Below, piece after piece: positions 37,117 to 48,310 of a stretch of 64,000 bases of DNA; the first letter of the stretch is position 1; every line of letters starts with the position of its first letter. This DNA is from Celoporthe dispersa (Eukaryota > Ascomycota > Sordariomycetes > Diaporthales > Cryphonectriaceae). Position numbers and translations under genes: made by a program. The stretch lies in assembly GCA_016584495.1 (NCBI GenBank), contig WAID01000015.1, positions 868,501 through 932,500 of the forward strand, written 5' to 3'. The notes under the pieces were generated by a model that was not told the DNA's origin, made no database searches, and saw nothing but the letters and a program-made list of their open reading frames with translations.

Positions 37117-38389
37117 GATTATCGGGCAGTGGACTCTGTCGACCAGGAAGATGAGGAGGAGATTGAGCAGAATCTGATCCACGTTGAGGATGAAGACCAA
37201 AAAATCCAGTGCACGTTGAGCCACGGATGAGTGAAGGACAGATTGTCAGGCTTCTTCACATTGTCCCATCTCAGACCAAGGGAGACTCTTTGACGGCCGA
37301 GATTTGTCGAATTGACCTTCATCTCGAGAAGTAATAGGAGCCGCATCGTGTGAGATATCGACCTCGCCAGCCTAGTGCTGTCAACATTATCTTGTCCGCA
37401 ATGGTAAGTCCATTGGTCTGACGTGCGCTGCCTTGCGGACGAGGCTGGCGGCGAACTGATCAGCCGGGCCAACCAGCCCCTCGTCCAAGTCCGAAACGGA
37501 GCCATAATTCTGTGTCGCGTGTAGGCAAGATGGGCCAACCTGAGATGGGCCGGGTGCCGTGCGGCTGGAGTTGTGGAGGGAGTCGTAGGATCTGGTGTAG
37601 CGCAGGGAAGCTTGGGCAGCTCTTGCAAGCCCTGCCCATCTTGACGATGCTCTCAATTAGTCCGGGATACGATAATAAGCTGGAGGGATCCCGGTGAACA
37701 GAATTTTTGAAAGGAATAGGAGTGACGAGGACGGAATTTTCAGTAGCTAGGTTGTCGGACTTTCTGTTCACTGGGGGCGGACAAACTCCTTGTCATCATC
37801 GCGGCGGCCCTGCTCTCTCGCGCCAATCGGTTGGTAGCTGACATCTTAGACCCGCTAAGTCCATTGGCCTTCATTCAGGAGAAGCACAGCCTTGCGGTGC
37901 GCAGCCTTGACAAATCTGGAGCTGCTGGTCAGGTGTTGAGGCGAGAAGTGTTGTCGTGTCTCCCTTCGAGGTTTTCGACCCGCCCGTTGTTGCATTTACT
38001 TAACCCTAACCCGGAGGGCTCAGTTTGCAAATATGGCTCACTGAGGATTATCACGGTATGACTTTAATTACACCGCCCCCACACTTCCATACATATTCCT
38101 TTGTATGGCAGATATCCACTCATTCTGGAGCACCTATCTACGGAATATCTGGTATCTGTCGGAGTTTCTGTTCATTGCATAGTTGTAGAATGGCCATTTC
38201 TCTCCCCGCACGGCTCCTACTTAATAGGCCCCCATACTTGATTATGCCACTGAAAAGGCGTGGATGTCGATATCAGATTTATTCAACAGAACCAAGCAGT
38301 AAGCTATAATTTGGAGGAAAGGAAAAAAAAATAACAATCTCGTCACTGTTGATCTCTGGATATACAAAGCCTTTTGAGATTTAACCAAG
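37117..38389. promoter_or_regulatory. Shared promoter region of HR-PKS and EthD genes
   Basis: The 1.3 kb between two divergent cluster genes should hold both promoters. A CCAAT box lies at 37822-37826, and T/A-rich DNA near 38290-38335 precedes the EthD leader. No gene is accepted inside. Co-regulation of the two genes is inferred from this layout only. Confidence 0.5.
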
Positions 38390-38440
38390 GTAAGTGAGTA
38401 TAGAATGTCTCTCGTTGTATCCGAGCTAACACATTCGTAG
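38390..38440 (+). other. Intron in the 5' leader of the EthD gene
   Basis: A GTAAGTGAG donor at 38390 and a TTCGTAG acceptor ending at 38440 define a 51-base intron whose 3' end touches the ATG at 38441. Without splicing, the leader would contain an upstream ATG (38405). The call rests on consensus splice signals only. Confidence 0.5.
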
Positions 38441-38818
38441 ATGACTTATATCGGTCTCGTCCACCTATACCGCAAGCCGGAAGCCAGCCCAAAGGCGTTC
38501 CAGGAGTATTTCGAGCAAAACGAGATCCCGATATTGAAGGCTATCGGTGGCGAGCACTTCCCCATCTCACACAAGCGCATATACCTGAAGCGCTCGGAGG
38601 AGGGTAACAGGGAGCTGGAGATGCACAGCGGCAAGCAGGAGGATTTTCCCTATGACGCTATTGTGCTCATGGAGTTCGAGTCCAAGGAGCACGCCACCAA
38701 GTTCCTGAGCATGACTCACGAGCCTGAGCACCTGAAGACTTTCGACCACCCTCTCATGCCTGACAGGACCAAGTCTGTTTCTGTCATTGTCGACAAGATC
38801 TATGAGACCAACCGATGA
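38441..38818 (+). CDS. EthD-domain protein (dimeric alpha-beta-barrel)
   Basis: An intact 125-aa protein that is essentially one EthD / ferredoxin-like dimeric alpha-beta-barrel domain. It has the opening strand MTYIGLVHLYRKPEASPKAF, the FEQNEIPILKAI helix, YDAIVLMEFESKEHATKFL, and the C-terminal DHPLMPDRTKSVSVIVDKIYE in which the H and D correspond to the family's usual pocket residues. Fungal members in polyketide clusters (for example the AurZ dehydratase of aurofusarin biosynthesis) catalyse dehydration or guide cyclisation of reactive poly-keto or aldehyde intermediates. Divergent transcription from the HR-PKS supports a pathway role. This enzyme is not part of the azaphilone clusters I know well, so it may mark a product variation. 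No signal peptide; expected to be cytosolic. The exact reaction is unknown. Confidence 0.85.
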   Translation: MTYIGLVHLYRKPEASPKAFQEYFEQNEIPILKAIGGEHFPISHKRIYLKRSEEGNRELEMHSGKQEDFPYDAIVLMEFESKEHATKFLSMTHEPEHLKTFDHPLMPDRTKSVSVIVDKIYETNR

Positions 38819-41800
38819 GGGCCAATGAACAGCCATGAAGGGACGTGGGACGGGGGCGGCACAACCTTATCCTGCGTTAAAAAAAACATTTTTTTGTTTT
38901 TCTTCTTCGAAAAGCATATACATAGCGCTGTCTTTCTAGGACCATGATACACTTGGAAAAGTACGCCCGCGTGACAATATTGAAAAGTTGTACCGCAGGA
39001 TGGAAAGGACAGAAAAGTAGTATCGATATATTACCACAGAGATATGCAACAGGTCTTTGTCTCCTCCAGTTCCGACTGAACTTGATGAGGCTAGTCGTCT
39101 GCTGAAATTATTCTTGTCTAGAAGCTCCTCGAACGACTGAAAGCCATTTTCCAACCATCAGTACTTTGGCTTGTGTACCTACGCAAGTAACTCATGTATG
39201 AACTATTATAGCCTTACGTAGTTGTAACGTCCTTGCTGGTCGAGGGTGCTGAAAATTGTGGCGATGTATATTTCTCTGGTACTCCTATCACTCAGCTTGC
39301 AACGTCTCACTCCTCACCACCGGCCGGAGCCACCATAATCTACTCAGTCGAGGTCCTAAAATCTATCGTCATGTTCTCTTTCAGCCAGCCCCTTCGGCTT
39401 TCGCGTTTGCCTTGGAATGCTGGTAGCCCCTACGTCTAAGGCGGCTAATGTATGAATTTGCAATATACGGGCGGGAGGATCACGGTATCTGATTCATCCG
39501 CTCGGGGGGCTGAACTTTGAAAAAATCATAAAACTCACGGACCTAGCGTTAGGGGCTTTGAGCCACTCGTGTCGTGGACGAATCCTACGACAGCATCCGT
39601 CTCAGCGAGGCTTGGCTGCTATGTGGCTTTGGCTCCTGAAAATGACAAATGGGACTCGTCATCAGCTAAAGTCACCCCCCGTTCGAGCAGACTTCCGTGG
39701 AAAAAGACCATTCTACAATGCTGGTAATAAGCTCAGCACTGATAAGGGTCCATAAGTCTGCCTGGAGAACCTGCGTACGGATCTTGGCTGCAGGTCTTCT
39801 GGGGCCCATGAGTCGACTATGACAACATACACGAATATCAGCACTTCCGCAAGCCAATCACACTGCGAGAGTGAATCTGGTTAACCATGGGGATCATGTC
39901 AGCGGAGGGAAAAAACAAAAAGAACACATAGGGGTAATCAAGCTGACACGAGAAAACAATAATTAAGGGTTATAGTGACTGCAGCCGACCCCAAGCACAG
40001 CCATGTCAACGACGCCACCCACCACTTTAGGCTAGAGCCGGAGAAGCCTTGCTGCTCATTGCAGATGGACCACCCATGGTAGTGAGAAAGTTATGCAAGG
40101 GCTCGCTCCTTACTACTTCTTTCTTGTAATGCGAAATCTAGGTCCGACATTTGTTGGCTCACTGACAGAGGTATGTGCACACCGGAGCCGATGCCCATGG
40201 TCCCGAGGTGGTCCCGAGGCATTATGTATGTGCAAATGCGGCGTGGATGCATACTGCTATGTAATAACATGCAGTCAGCAATTCTCAGAGGACCAGTGCA
40301 TCGCGCAGGGATCTTTTGTGAGGCGAAGAGTGCCGTCCGGCTCCGGAATCGGTGCGCATCCGGCCTCTAGGTCCGGGGACTTAGCTTAGATTTGTGTCTG
40401 AAATATTCAGACGTGCGCCATCATGATGGTCAACAAAGAAGACAGAATAACTGGGCTTCCAAGGACAGCAGTGATGCCCTGGCTATTCTGGCGATGAACT
40501 TTGGAACCATGTAAATGGTCAGCCTCTGCCAAGCTGCCAAGGCTTAAAGTCACCGAGAGGTCACAGAAGAGAAACAAGCAAATGTAATACGTTGTATGTA
40601 TACAGGGATGATCTACATTGTGATCGAGGACACGGGTGACGGCTTGGTTCAGCCACTGTAAAATGCTTGTATGAGTAAAATCAAATGTGTATGAGTCTGA
40701 GCAGTGGTTCAACGAAGAGTCCTGAGATTGATCGTCAATTGTTTGCCATGTGAACAGTACCTCAGAGTCATCAATATATGCAGAAAGATATTAAATTTGT
40801 AATCAAACGTTGAATCTGACCCTGCAGTTGCTGACCGTGGGGAGTCAAAGCCTTGTTTCTGAGGCACATTCTAGCCACGACGTTGAAGCGGGTTTATACC
40901 GATTCGTCAGTAATTATACTGTACCTAATCTCGACATGTGCTAGTCCTAGACAGAAACACGTGCTAGGCAATGACGAGGTCATGAACAGGGTCCCGACAT
41001 CAATATCAAAAGGGTCTAAAGTACCTACTTCATACTTCATAGTCGAGCAGGGGAGCGATTCGTACTGTGTGTAATCGAAAAATACGATGTCTAGAGGAAC
41101 TGCTGTAGCGTATTTTACGCATTCTTCGGCGAAGACCCCTGGCTGGCTGGCCACATAGATTGCCGATTGGGTGGAAAGGTGTAGTGCCACGGGACTAAGT
41201 CAGCTTCTGCCTATAGGATTAATCACATGGAGCGACTAACCGTGTTTCGTTCAGTCGCGGGGACCAAATACCACCGTTTGATGTGTCGTCAAATTAAGTT
41301 GTAGCGAAATAACAGGGGTTATACGAAAGAGGGAAACTGCATGCGATTTTTAGACTGCGTGTCTCAGCGGGTTTCCACCAAAGAATGAAAGCCAGCGGAG
41401 CTTCTATTGGGCCGTCCGGCTGGAATAGACGGTCCCCCTTTGTTTTCGTCCTGCCTCACGTCAAGATTAGTTCTGCTGATCAGCGTGACTTCAAGAGACC
41501 GTCCGTTTACGTACATCGTCGAAGCCAGCACAGATACTTGAGGACACATCGATTTCATTGCAGCCTTAACAAGAAGGAGTGTCACCTCACCTTTGTCCTT
41601 AACTAGGGGTTTCCCTCCCCCTGCTGGAGCACGCGTTTTTGCAGTCCATTTCTGTCTTCTCGAAAAGCATTGTCAATCATCGAGCTTTACCCGACTTCTT
41701 CAATCACCACCTCCACTACTATTTGGTGATAATTCGCTTTGGTGCCGGTGCTACGTCAGCTTCACTTGGACCGACCAACAGTTTCCACCGCGCCACGGCC

Positions 41801-41871
41801 GTCTATCCCCAGCTACCTAGGTTCCTAATCCCCAAGAATCCCGGGGAAAAGAAAAAAAACCCCCGAACGAG
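38819..41871. other. Gene-poor spacer inside the cluster, 3.1 kb
   Basis: No coding region can be supported. Composition is more AT-rich than the neighbouring genes and all frames are short and broken. It could be decayed sequence or a lost gene. The MFS promoter and leader lie in the last few hundred bases (A-rich just before 41872). Confidence 0.55.
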
Positions 41872-43838
41872 ATGTCCACCGACGGCACGACATCGGACAC
41901 GTTGCAAGCAGAGGACAGACCGCAGACCGCGGGCGCTGAGAAAGAAACTTCTGACCCAGAGGCTCCTCAGACATCTCAAGAGAAGGACGTTAAAGCTGAG
42001 GGTAGCGAGAATGGAGCAGTTGCGGAGAAAGAGCCAGGCCCCGATGAGTATCCACATGGGCTACGTCTGGTCACCCTTGTTGGCGCAGTGATGATGACTG
42101 TCTTCTTGACATCTCTGGACCAGGTACGTCGCTCCTATGCTCTCGCGCTCGAGAACAATCCTTCACTTACACAAAACAGACCATCGTGGGCACGGCCATT
42201 CCCAAGATCACAGACGAGTTCCACGGTCTGAGCCAAGTTTCGTGGTATGGATCCGCCTACTTCATGTGCTATGGAGGTTTCCAGTCCTCATGGGGCAAAG
42301 CCTACAAATTCTTTCCGTTAAAGCTTTCGTTCATGACGAGCGTAATGCTATTTGAAGTCGGCAGTCTGATTTGTGGCGTGGCTCCGAACTCAAACGCCCT
42401 CATTGCCGGCCGTGCCATCGCGGCGCTGGGTGGTGCTGGCGTGACCACCGGCGGAACCGTCATCTTCGCCTTTTGCGCCGAACCTAAGAACCGACCGATG
42501 CTCATGGGGCTGATGGGCTTCTCGTACACAATAGCCGCCATCCTTGGGCCTATCATTGGAGGGGCATTCAGCGAGCGCGTCACCTGGAGGTGGTGTTTCT
42601 ACATCAACCTACCCCTGGGCGGTTTCTCTCTGAGCCTGATCATGCTCTTCTTCCGCACGCCGAGCACGGCCAAAGTGGTGAAGGCTCCTTTCACAGAGAA
42701 GATCCGCCAGCTGGACCTTGTCGGCATTACACTGGCCATGGGTGCTATTATCAGCTATATTCTGGCGCTTCAGTATGGAGGACAGACCTACGCCTGGAAG
42801 AGTAGCGGTAGGTCATCCCCCGCTTTACTCCTTTTGCTTTTTCTGTGCCGCTCCGCTTTGGGGTTTGATGCATACTCAGCCTTCTTGTGCCTTTTTTTTT
42901 TTTTTTTTTTTTTTTTAGTGGACATGGTACTGACTGAGACCTGTTACAGTGGTCATTGGCCTGCTCGTTGGTGCTGTCGTCATCTTTATTGCTCTCGCAG
43001 TATGGGACTACTTTCAGGGGGATTACGCTATGCTGCCCCGGAGATTATTGGGTCAGCGAGCGCTATGGGCGCCAAGCGCGTTTCAATTCTTCTATTCCGG
43101 CTGCTACTTTCTGCTGCTCTATTACCTGCCGATCTACTTTCAAAGCATCAAGGGCGTCGGTGCCATTCAGTCTGGCGTGGACAACCTGGCCCTTGTCATC
43201 GCTGGTTGTATTGCCATGTTAGCAGGTGGCATGATTGTCACCTCGACCCGGCTTGCGACCCCCTTCATGGTCGGCGGAGCAGCAGTCACCACAGTCGGAT
43301 GTGGCCTCCTCTACACTCTGGACATCAATACTCCTTCGGGAAAATGGATCGGCTATCAGATCCTTCTTGGCGTGTCGATCGCCTTTCCGTTTCAGAATGG
43401 CCTCAACATAGCGCAAGCACACATCGCAGCCAGCGATGTGTCAACTGCGACGGCCACCCTTTTCTGTAAGCACTATTTCACCTATGAGCCGGCATTACCT
43501 GCAAAAACTTACGTGTGAATTTAGTCTTCCAAGTCGTCGGAGGAGCATTCAGTCTCTCCGCCGCACAGTCAGCCTTCGTCAACAGGTTGACCTCGACCCT
43601 GCCAACGTACGCCCCTGGTGTGAATCCCGCACTGGTGGTAGCGACAGGTGCCACAGAGCTTCGATCAGTCTTTCCCCCAGACCAGCTACATGGTATCCTC
43701 CTTGCATATATGGAGGGAATCAAGGCCTCGTTCGCAATTGCAACGGCCCTGTCCGGGGTAGCATTCATCATGAGCTTCTTTTGTCCCTGGTCCAGACTTC
43801 CTAGTGGTTCTGCTGGTGGTGCTGCTCCGGCTGTATGA
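41872..43838 (+). CDS. MFS drug/metabolite exporter (DHA2-type, 14 spans)
   Basis: A major-facilitator efflux pump of 569 aa. Exons are 41872-42123, 42180-42807, 42950-43465 and 43525-43838 with phases that close; the second intron holds a T25 tract. The cytosolic N-terminus (about 60 residues) is Glu/Thr-rich. TM1 ends in LTSLDQ followed by TIVGTAIPKITDEF, the DHA2 signature, and the family's motif C-like stretch is AAILGPIIGGAFSERVTWRW, followed by the usual FYINLPLGG. About fourteen hydrophobic spans follow. The C-terminus is Gly/Ala/Pro-rich and short. In polyketide clusters such pumps export the product and give self-protection, at the plasma membrane or vesicle membranes; compare AfoB-, AzaK- and CazK-type transporters. 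It appears intact. Substrate is inferred from context only. Confidence 0.93.
42892..42916 (+). repeat. T25 tract in the second intron of the MFS gene
   Basis: An unbroken run of about 25 T lies upstream of two candidate acceptors. The acceptor at 42949 keeps the frame. Length may vary between strains or reads. Confidence 0.85.
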
Positions 43839-44999
43839 GCTCTCTCACAAGCAGGTACGTCCGCAGACAAGCAAATACCAAAAAGGATCGCAGTCCAGCT
43901 TCAAAGCATGGGATGTCAAGCAAAGAAGCACGGCATGACAAAATCGGCATTTTTCATGTCCCTACAAGTATTGAGGCTTGAATCTCAGCTTCTCAGGATA
44001 TTATTGGGAAAGATTGAGTATTTGTGTATCTTAGAAGGTTGTAATGATTGATGAATTGATTTAGATGGGAGATCTTGACCATTGCATACAATATTCATTT
44101 TTTTTTTTTGGTAGGTTGCTCGAAATATGTCATGCAGGCGTGAATAAGAGGAGCTCATTGCATGTAGAGGTGATACCAGCCTCGTGGTTCTGTTTTTGCT
44201 ATTATCAATGCTTGCAAACGCCTCCGCTCATTGAATAATTTACGGGAAATGTGAACTCATCACTACCGTGATTATCACGGACATAGTTAAGGGTATGCTT
44301 AAATCACTGTCGGGACGGTCTTTAAGCCCGAGTGACGGTGACCCCCGCGCAACACCTCAGCCCCCATGGTTGAGTTCTGTGTCTGGCGGGCCAAGCCGAT
44401 AGCTCAACGGCTGATGACTGGACTCGGCCTGGAAGTGCGAGGATTTCACCTGAAAAACTGACTGGTCAACGTTACGATAAGGTCTGACCTATGATCCCAT
44501 ATTGTTGTGCGAGTGAGGGTGGTCAGTACTCAAGAACATGTTTACCATTTATGATACCGAGTCTTGTAGACTCTGTGTGTGTACTGGTGGTTGTTCCGCA
44601 TATAGGCCTTGCTATCTCCGTCATTTCTGTCAGCATACTAAGTAGACAGTCGTGTCGCCTAGGGCTGACTTATGGTTACGAGATACCGTGCACTCTGCTT
44701 CTGGATCCAGCCTTTTAATTCGCCGGTTAAGCCACAGCACCGAGCCTCTCTTTAGGGACCACTAGTCTTATGCAAAGTAGCAATCAAGGTGGAGCTTGGA
44801 GTGGAATCACACCAAGATCGAGATTCATCAAGGAGTACAGCACATCGGTGGAAGGCCCGCTTAGGGAATCAGAGAGGAGTTACGAAGATTAGTATGATGA
44901 TTCCGTAACGATTGATGACATACGTGTGTTGAGGGTCTAGAAAAGGTAAGGGTATAAGGTTTCACCCGCATATGCGACTACAAAAGTTCAAGAAATCAA
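43839..44999. other. Intergenic between convergent MFS and reductase genes
   Basis: No gene is seen in 1.2 kb. T-rich DNA lies near 44099-44110. An A-box-like sequence near 44397 has no matching B box and was not called a tRNA. Confidence 0.5.
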
Positions 45000-46085
45000 C
45001 TAATCAAAAGTCTTGCCCGTGAGCTGCTGAATCTCCCCAGTAAGATGGGCCCACACACTCTCCTCTGCACCGTCAGCTTTGGCCTTGGCAAGATGTCTGT
45101 CAATGTCAAGTGACACATCGTCACAGTTCTCATTGACAGAATAGACACCGCTGGCCAGCTTCCCGTCAACGCCCCTGGCAACCTTGACGCCTTTCGACAA
45201 GGGCACGCCGTCAGCACCACCTGTTGCGGGTGGGAAGCGCGAGCTGGTGGCGCTGTAGATCTGAAGCGCCCCTGACGTCTCGGGGGGCAGGTACTTGATG
45301 ACGAAGTGTCCGATGAAGTTGAAGAGGTTCCTTGCCACGGCCATCCTGCCCTTTGCGTCCTTGCCAAAGGTGGTCTTGACGGCGCCAGGGAAGTCATGGA
45401 CGAAACTGACGTCGGGCGCCTGTCGTGCCAGGACATTATGCGCTAAAGTAATCATGGTCGCGATATGAGGACGGCTCTTCATAGGATTCTTGACGGGGAA
45501 GTTTGTCCAGTCCTTGTCGTCATAAGGCCCCTCATATCCAGCCGCGAAGACGGATACAACCCGCTTCAGATCCGTTGCATTCTGTAGTGCTGGCAACAGG
45601 TTCAGGATGAAAAGAACACGAGAAGTGACTGGCAGCACATAGGCTGGAGCTAAACCCTCGGAGGTCTCTGCACAAAATGTCAAAACTAGGTTCTGGTCGC
45701 CTTTTTTTGATTGATTCACGAGTGGTTTTGACTTACTCTCAAGCGCCATAGTGCCTTGGGTCATGAACAAGAGGTTGATTGCCTGCTCTTTGGCCAGAAT
45801 CTGGGCGCATACATCGTTGACATTGTTCAGCAAGGCGACATCCGACCGGATGAAAATGTAGGTTCCCTGGCGGTTCAACTTTCTGAGGTCTGCGACAACC
45901 TTGTCTGCGGCGGCTTGGGTGCGACCGACAAAATAGACCTTGGGACTTGCAGCGTCCTTGACGAAGGCCTTGAGGGCATACTCGCCTATGCCGCTTGTGG
46001 CGCCTACAAAGACAGCCACCATTCCAGCCGGAAGGCTGGTGGCAAGGCTGGAGTTGGAAGCTTGTACGGTGGATAATTCAGGCAT
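45000..46085 (-). CDS. Short-chain dehydrogenase/reductase, probable cluster ketoreductase
   Basis: An SDR-fold oxidoreductase of about 338 aa. Exon 1 is 45737-46085 and exon 2 45000-45667; the 69-base intron 45668-45736 (GTAAGT...CAG) has no in-frame stop and would add 23 odd residues if kept. The nucleotide-binding loop is VGATSGIGEYALKAF, followed by YFVGRTQAAADK, with an Arg suited to NADP(H). A MTQGTMALE strand and RVVSVFAAGYEG follow. The usual Tyr-x3-Lys pair is not obvious; that position reads SRPHIATMITLAHNVLA, as in a group of fungal retinol-dehydrogenase-like SDRs. VSFVHDFPGAVKT closes the core. By analogy with azaphilone ketoreductases (AzaE, PigC type) it may reduce a side-chain ketone. 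Appears intact. Position in the cluster supports a tailoring role. Confidence 0.85.
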   Translation of the reverse strand: MPELSTVQASNSSLATSLPAGMVAVFVGATSGIGEYALKAFVKDAASPKVYFVGRTQAAADKVVADLRKLNRQGTYIFIRSDVALLNNVNDVCAQILAKEQAINLLFMTQGTMALESKSKPLVNQSKKGDQNLVLTFCAETSEGLAPAYVLPVTSRVLFILNLLPALQNATDLKRVVSVFAAGYEGPYDDKDWTNFPVKNPMKSRPHIATMITLAHNVLARQAPDVSFVHDFPGAVKTTFGKDAKGRMAVARNLFNFIGHFVIKYLPPETSGALQIYSATSSRFPPATGGADGVPLSKGVKVARGVDGKLASGVYSVNENCDDVSLDIDRHLAKAKADGAEESVWAHLTGEIQQLTGKTFD

Positions 46086-48310
46086 GGCGGATGAATAGAC
46101 TAATTGGTCTTGCCAAGGGCGATAAGGTCAGAGCTGTGATGTCAAGGAGGAAACAGGTGCTATCTACTTCTCGAATCAACGAGATAATCATCGAGATATA
46201 AGAGGCTGCTTTGGACAAGGTCAGAGACCAGCCAGCTCACCTGGCAACTTCACAATACGAATTAGGGTTAAGCTCAATCATCAACCAGCCAATCGTGGCT
46301 CGAGGTCTTTGTCTATATACGAGAGGTTGGTCGGAGTTAAGGAATTAAGCGCTGGAGTTGCTGTCGATACGATTCGAGGTTAGCTTCTGCTCTCCTCCGG
46401 CGCTAACCTCGAATCGTATTGACCAGTCCAGCGTCCCGTTCCGTATGGTCCCCCCCTGCTGTTCTCGTTTTTTACGGCGCGTATAATACTCGGACGTTAA
46501 ATACGTAAGTTTCACTCATCAGATGTGAGAAGGTCTCTTCCCCCCACGCTCCTGACCAGGTAGCCAGGCGGGCTGGATGCAGTCACAACGGAGAGGTCAG
46601 ATCAAAACATCGTCAAGCTTTCCAGCCGTAGACGGTTGAATTCTCAGCCGGAAATGTAGTAATAATTAGGGGTCACTGGCATAGCAGAGCCTTGTCCGCC
46701 GACTCGATGGCCGATTGGATCCGTAATCCAAAAATGCCAAACCCATCTGTCCTTTCTCTTTAGGTTATAGTAGATGTGAATGAATATCACAGTACTCAGT
46801 GGTCATTCGCTGTCGAATCTACCATCAGAAAGGGTTGCATTGTTCTAGAACGCCTGTACGACCAAAGGCGCGCAAGCCGAGATCCGCTGCAAGGTACTGG
46901 CACGCTGCTCTGGCAAGGCGAGCTGCATTGTGGTGCCAACACATCTCGATTTGACATCTGCAAGATGAACGGTCTTTGCCGTACTTGCATGACACACGTG
47001 GCATTTCGAGCGCAACGATCCATATGTGAGAGTCCTGGAAGGGCGTGGTCGTGCGTCAAGAGGCTTGGTCTTAGAAAGAACGATGGATCTAGCTGTGAAA
47101 ATATAATGCGGTTTCCCCGTATCAGCTCTACATCGCCGGAGCTGGTAGGTGAACAATGACCTCACCAGCCGGAACTCGCCACGGACTGGCTGCGTACGAT
47201 TCAGCAGAAACACTAGATGGCGTCAATGGCTTACAAAGCACACCATACATGATACATCTTGAGGAGTATGCTGGACCCGTGAACTTTTGTTGCAGGACCG
47301 GTGAGGGCTGGGATGATAGGCTTCATAGTACCTGTCGGAACTGGAAAGTTCTACGCTATGATAATCAGTTTATTCTTTTATGAATATCCACCGACACTCG
47401 AGGAGCAGACATTGATCTAGACTACATCCTGAAAAAGATAAGAAGCCTTAGACGACCCTGAAACATTGAGCTGCAATTACTTGGCTGTATAATAAATTGC
47501 GGTACACCTGCCGTCCGTTATGTATTCATTACATAAAGGTTCTGCCTTGGCCTCCAGACGGTGTTCAGCAGAGTTGGATAGCTTTGTGTCGAGCCTCAGT
47601 CAGGCTTCAGCGTCACAGAAGGAGGCGACATGAGGAAGACCCGGTGCTGACAATATTTCCCCGTGTTTTCCGCAGGCCGATGCCGCCGCCATGGATTCCA
47701 CGGGCTGCAGTGAGAAAAAAGAAGAATACACTACATTTCAAATATCGGCCGCCGAATGCCACCAGAATTTACTTTGCCTCTGACGCGTGAAAAGGTTGAT
47801 TGGCTGTTGGTCGCTGCTGACCGCCCCTACCCACGACTCCCCCTGCCTGGAGGGCTAATCGGATACTCGGATGCACTGCTTACCGGTAAAGTGATATGTC
47901 AGATAATAGTCGCCCCGTCCTTCTGGCTGTTTCGAAATGGCGCTCCTAGAGAAAACGCAATAGTGTTAGCTTATCCTGTGGTGCTTATTGGATCCAACTA
48001 CAAGGTCTATATCATGTCAAGCTCATCAAAAGGATGGTCGGCTGGGATTCATACGCCGCATCCTCTGTGGAACTGATAGTGAGGTGACTGTGCATACGAT
48101 GGATTGCCATCCTTACTCACTCACCACCCTATCAAGCTCAGATCCGGAGGGCAGTGATAAGAGTCAGCCAACTTCCCAGGCGTTTCTCTGATGCTACCTA
48201 GATATATCTCCAATTAGAACCCAGCTGTTCTAATTACTACGTCTCTGCAGTCGGATATCAGGTTATCGGCACTTGACGCCATCACAGAAACCCCCCGAAG
48301 CAGTGACGCC
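46086..48310. other. Intergenic between divergent reductase and regulator genes, 2.2 kb
   Basis: No gene is accepted. The left part holds the reductase promoter with the octamer CTCGAATC at 46170-46177 and an inverted repeat that repeats it. The right part is the regulator promoter. Confidence 0.5.
46351..46432. repeat. Perfect 18-bp inverted repeat with outer 6-bp arms
   Basis: The arm ATACGATTCGAGGTTAGC (46367-46384) is matched exactly by its reverse complement at 46402-46419, across a 17-base loop. Outside these, GCTGGA (46351-46356) pairs with TCCAGC (46427-46432). It lies about 280 bases upstream of the reductase start. It may be a dimer-binding operator, a cruciform, or the remains of a small inverted-repeat element; no target duplication was recognised. 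Confidence 0.9.

Noticed and set aside
38000..38012. Telomere-like TTAACCCTAACCC
   Set aside because: Only two repeat units in a promoter region; too short to be an interstitial telomere.
40894..41190. Leftward frame of 98 codons in the 3.1-kb spacer
   Set aside because: Considered as a gene relic, but no family resemblance was found and neighbouring frames do not extend it.
44390..44460. Second A-box-like sequence (TAGCTCAACGG)
   Set aside because: No B box at a suitable distance and no cloverleaf can be drawn.
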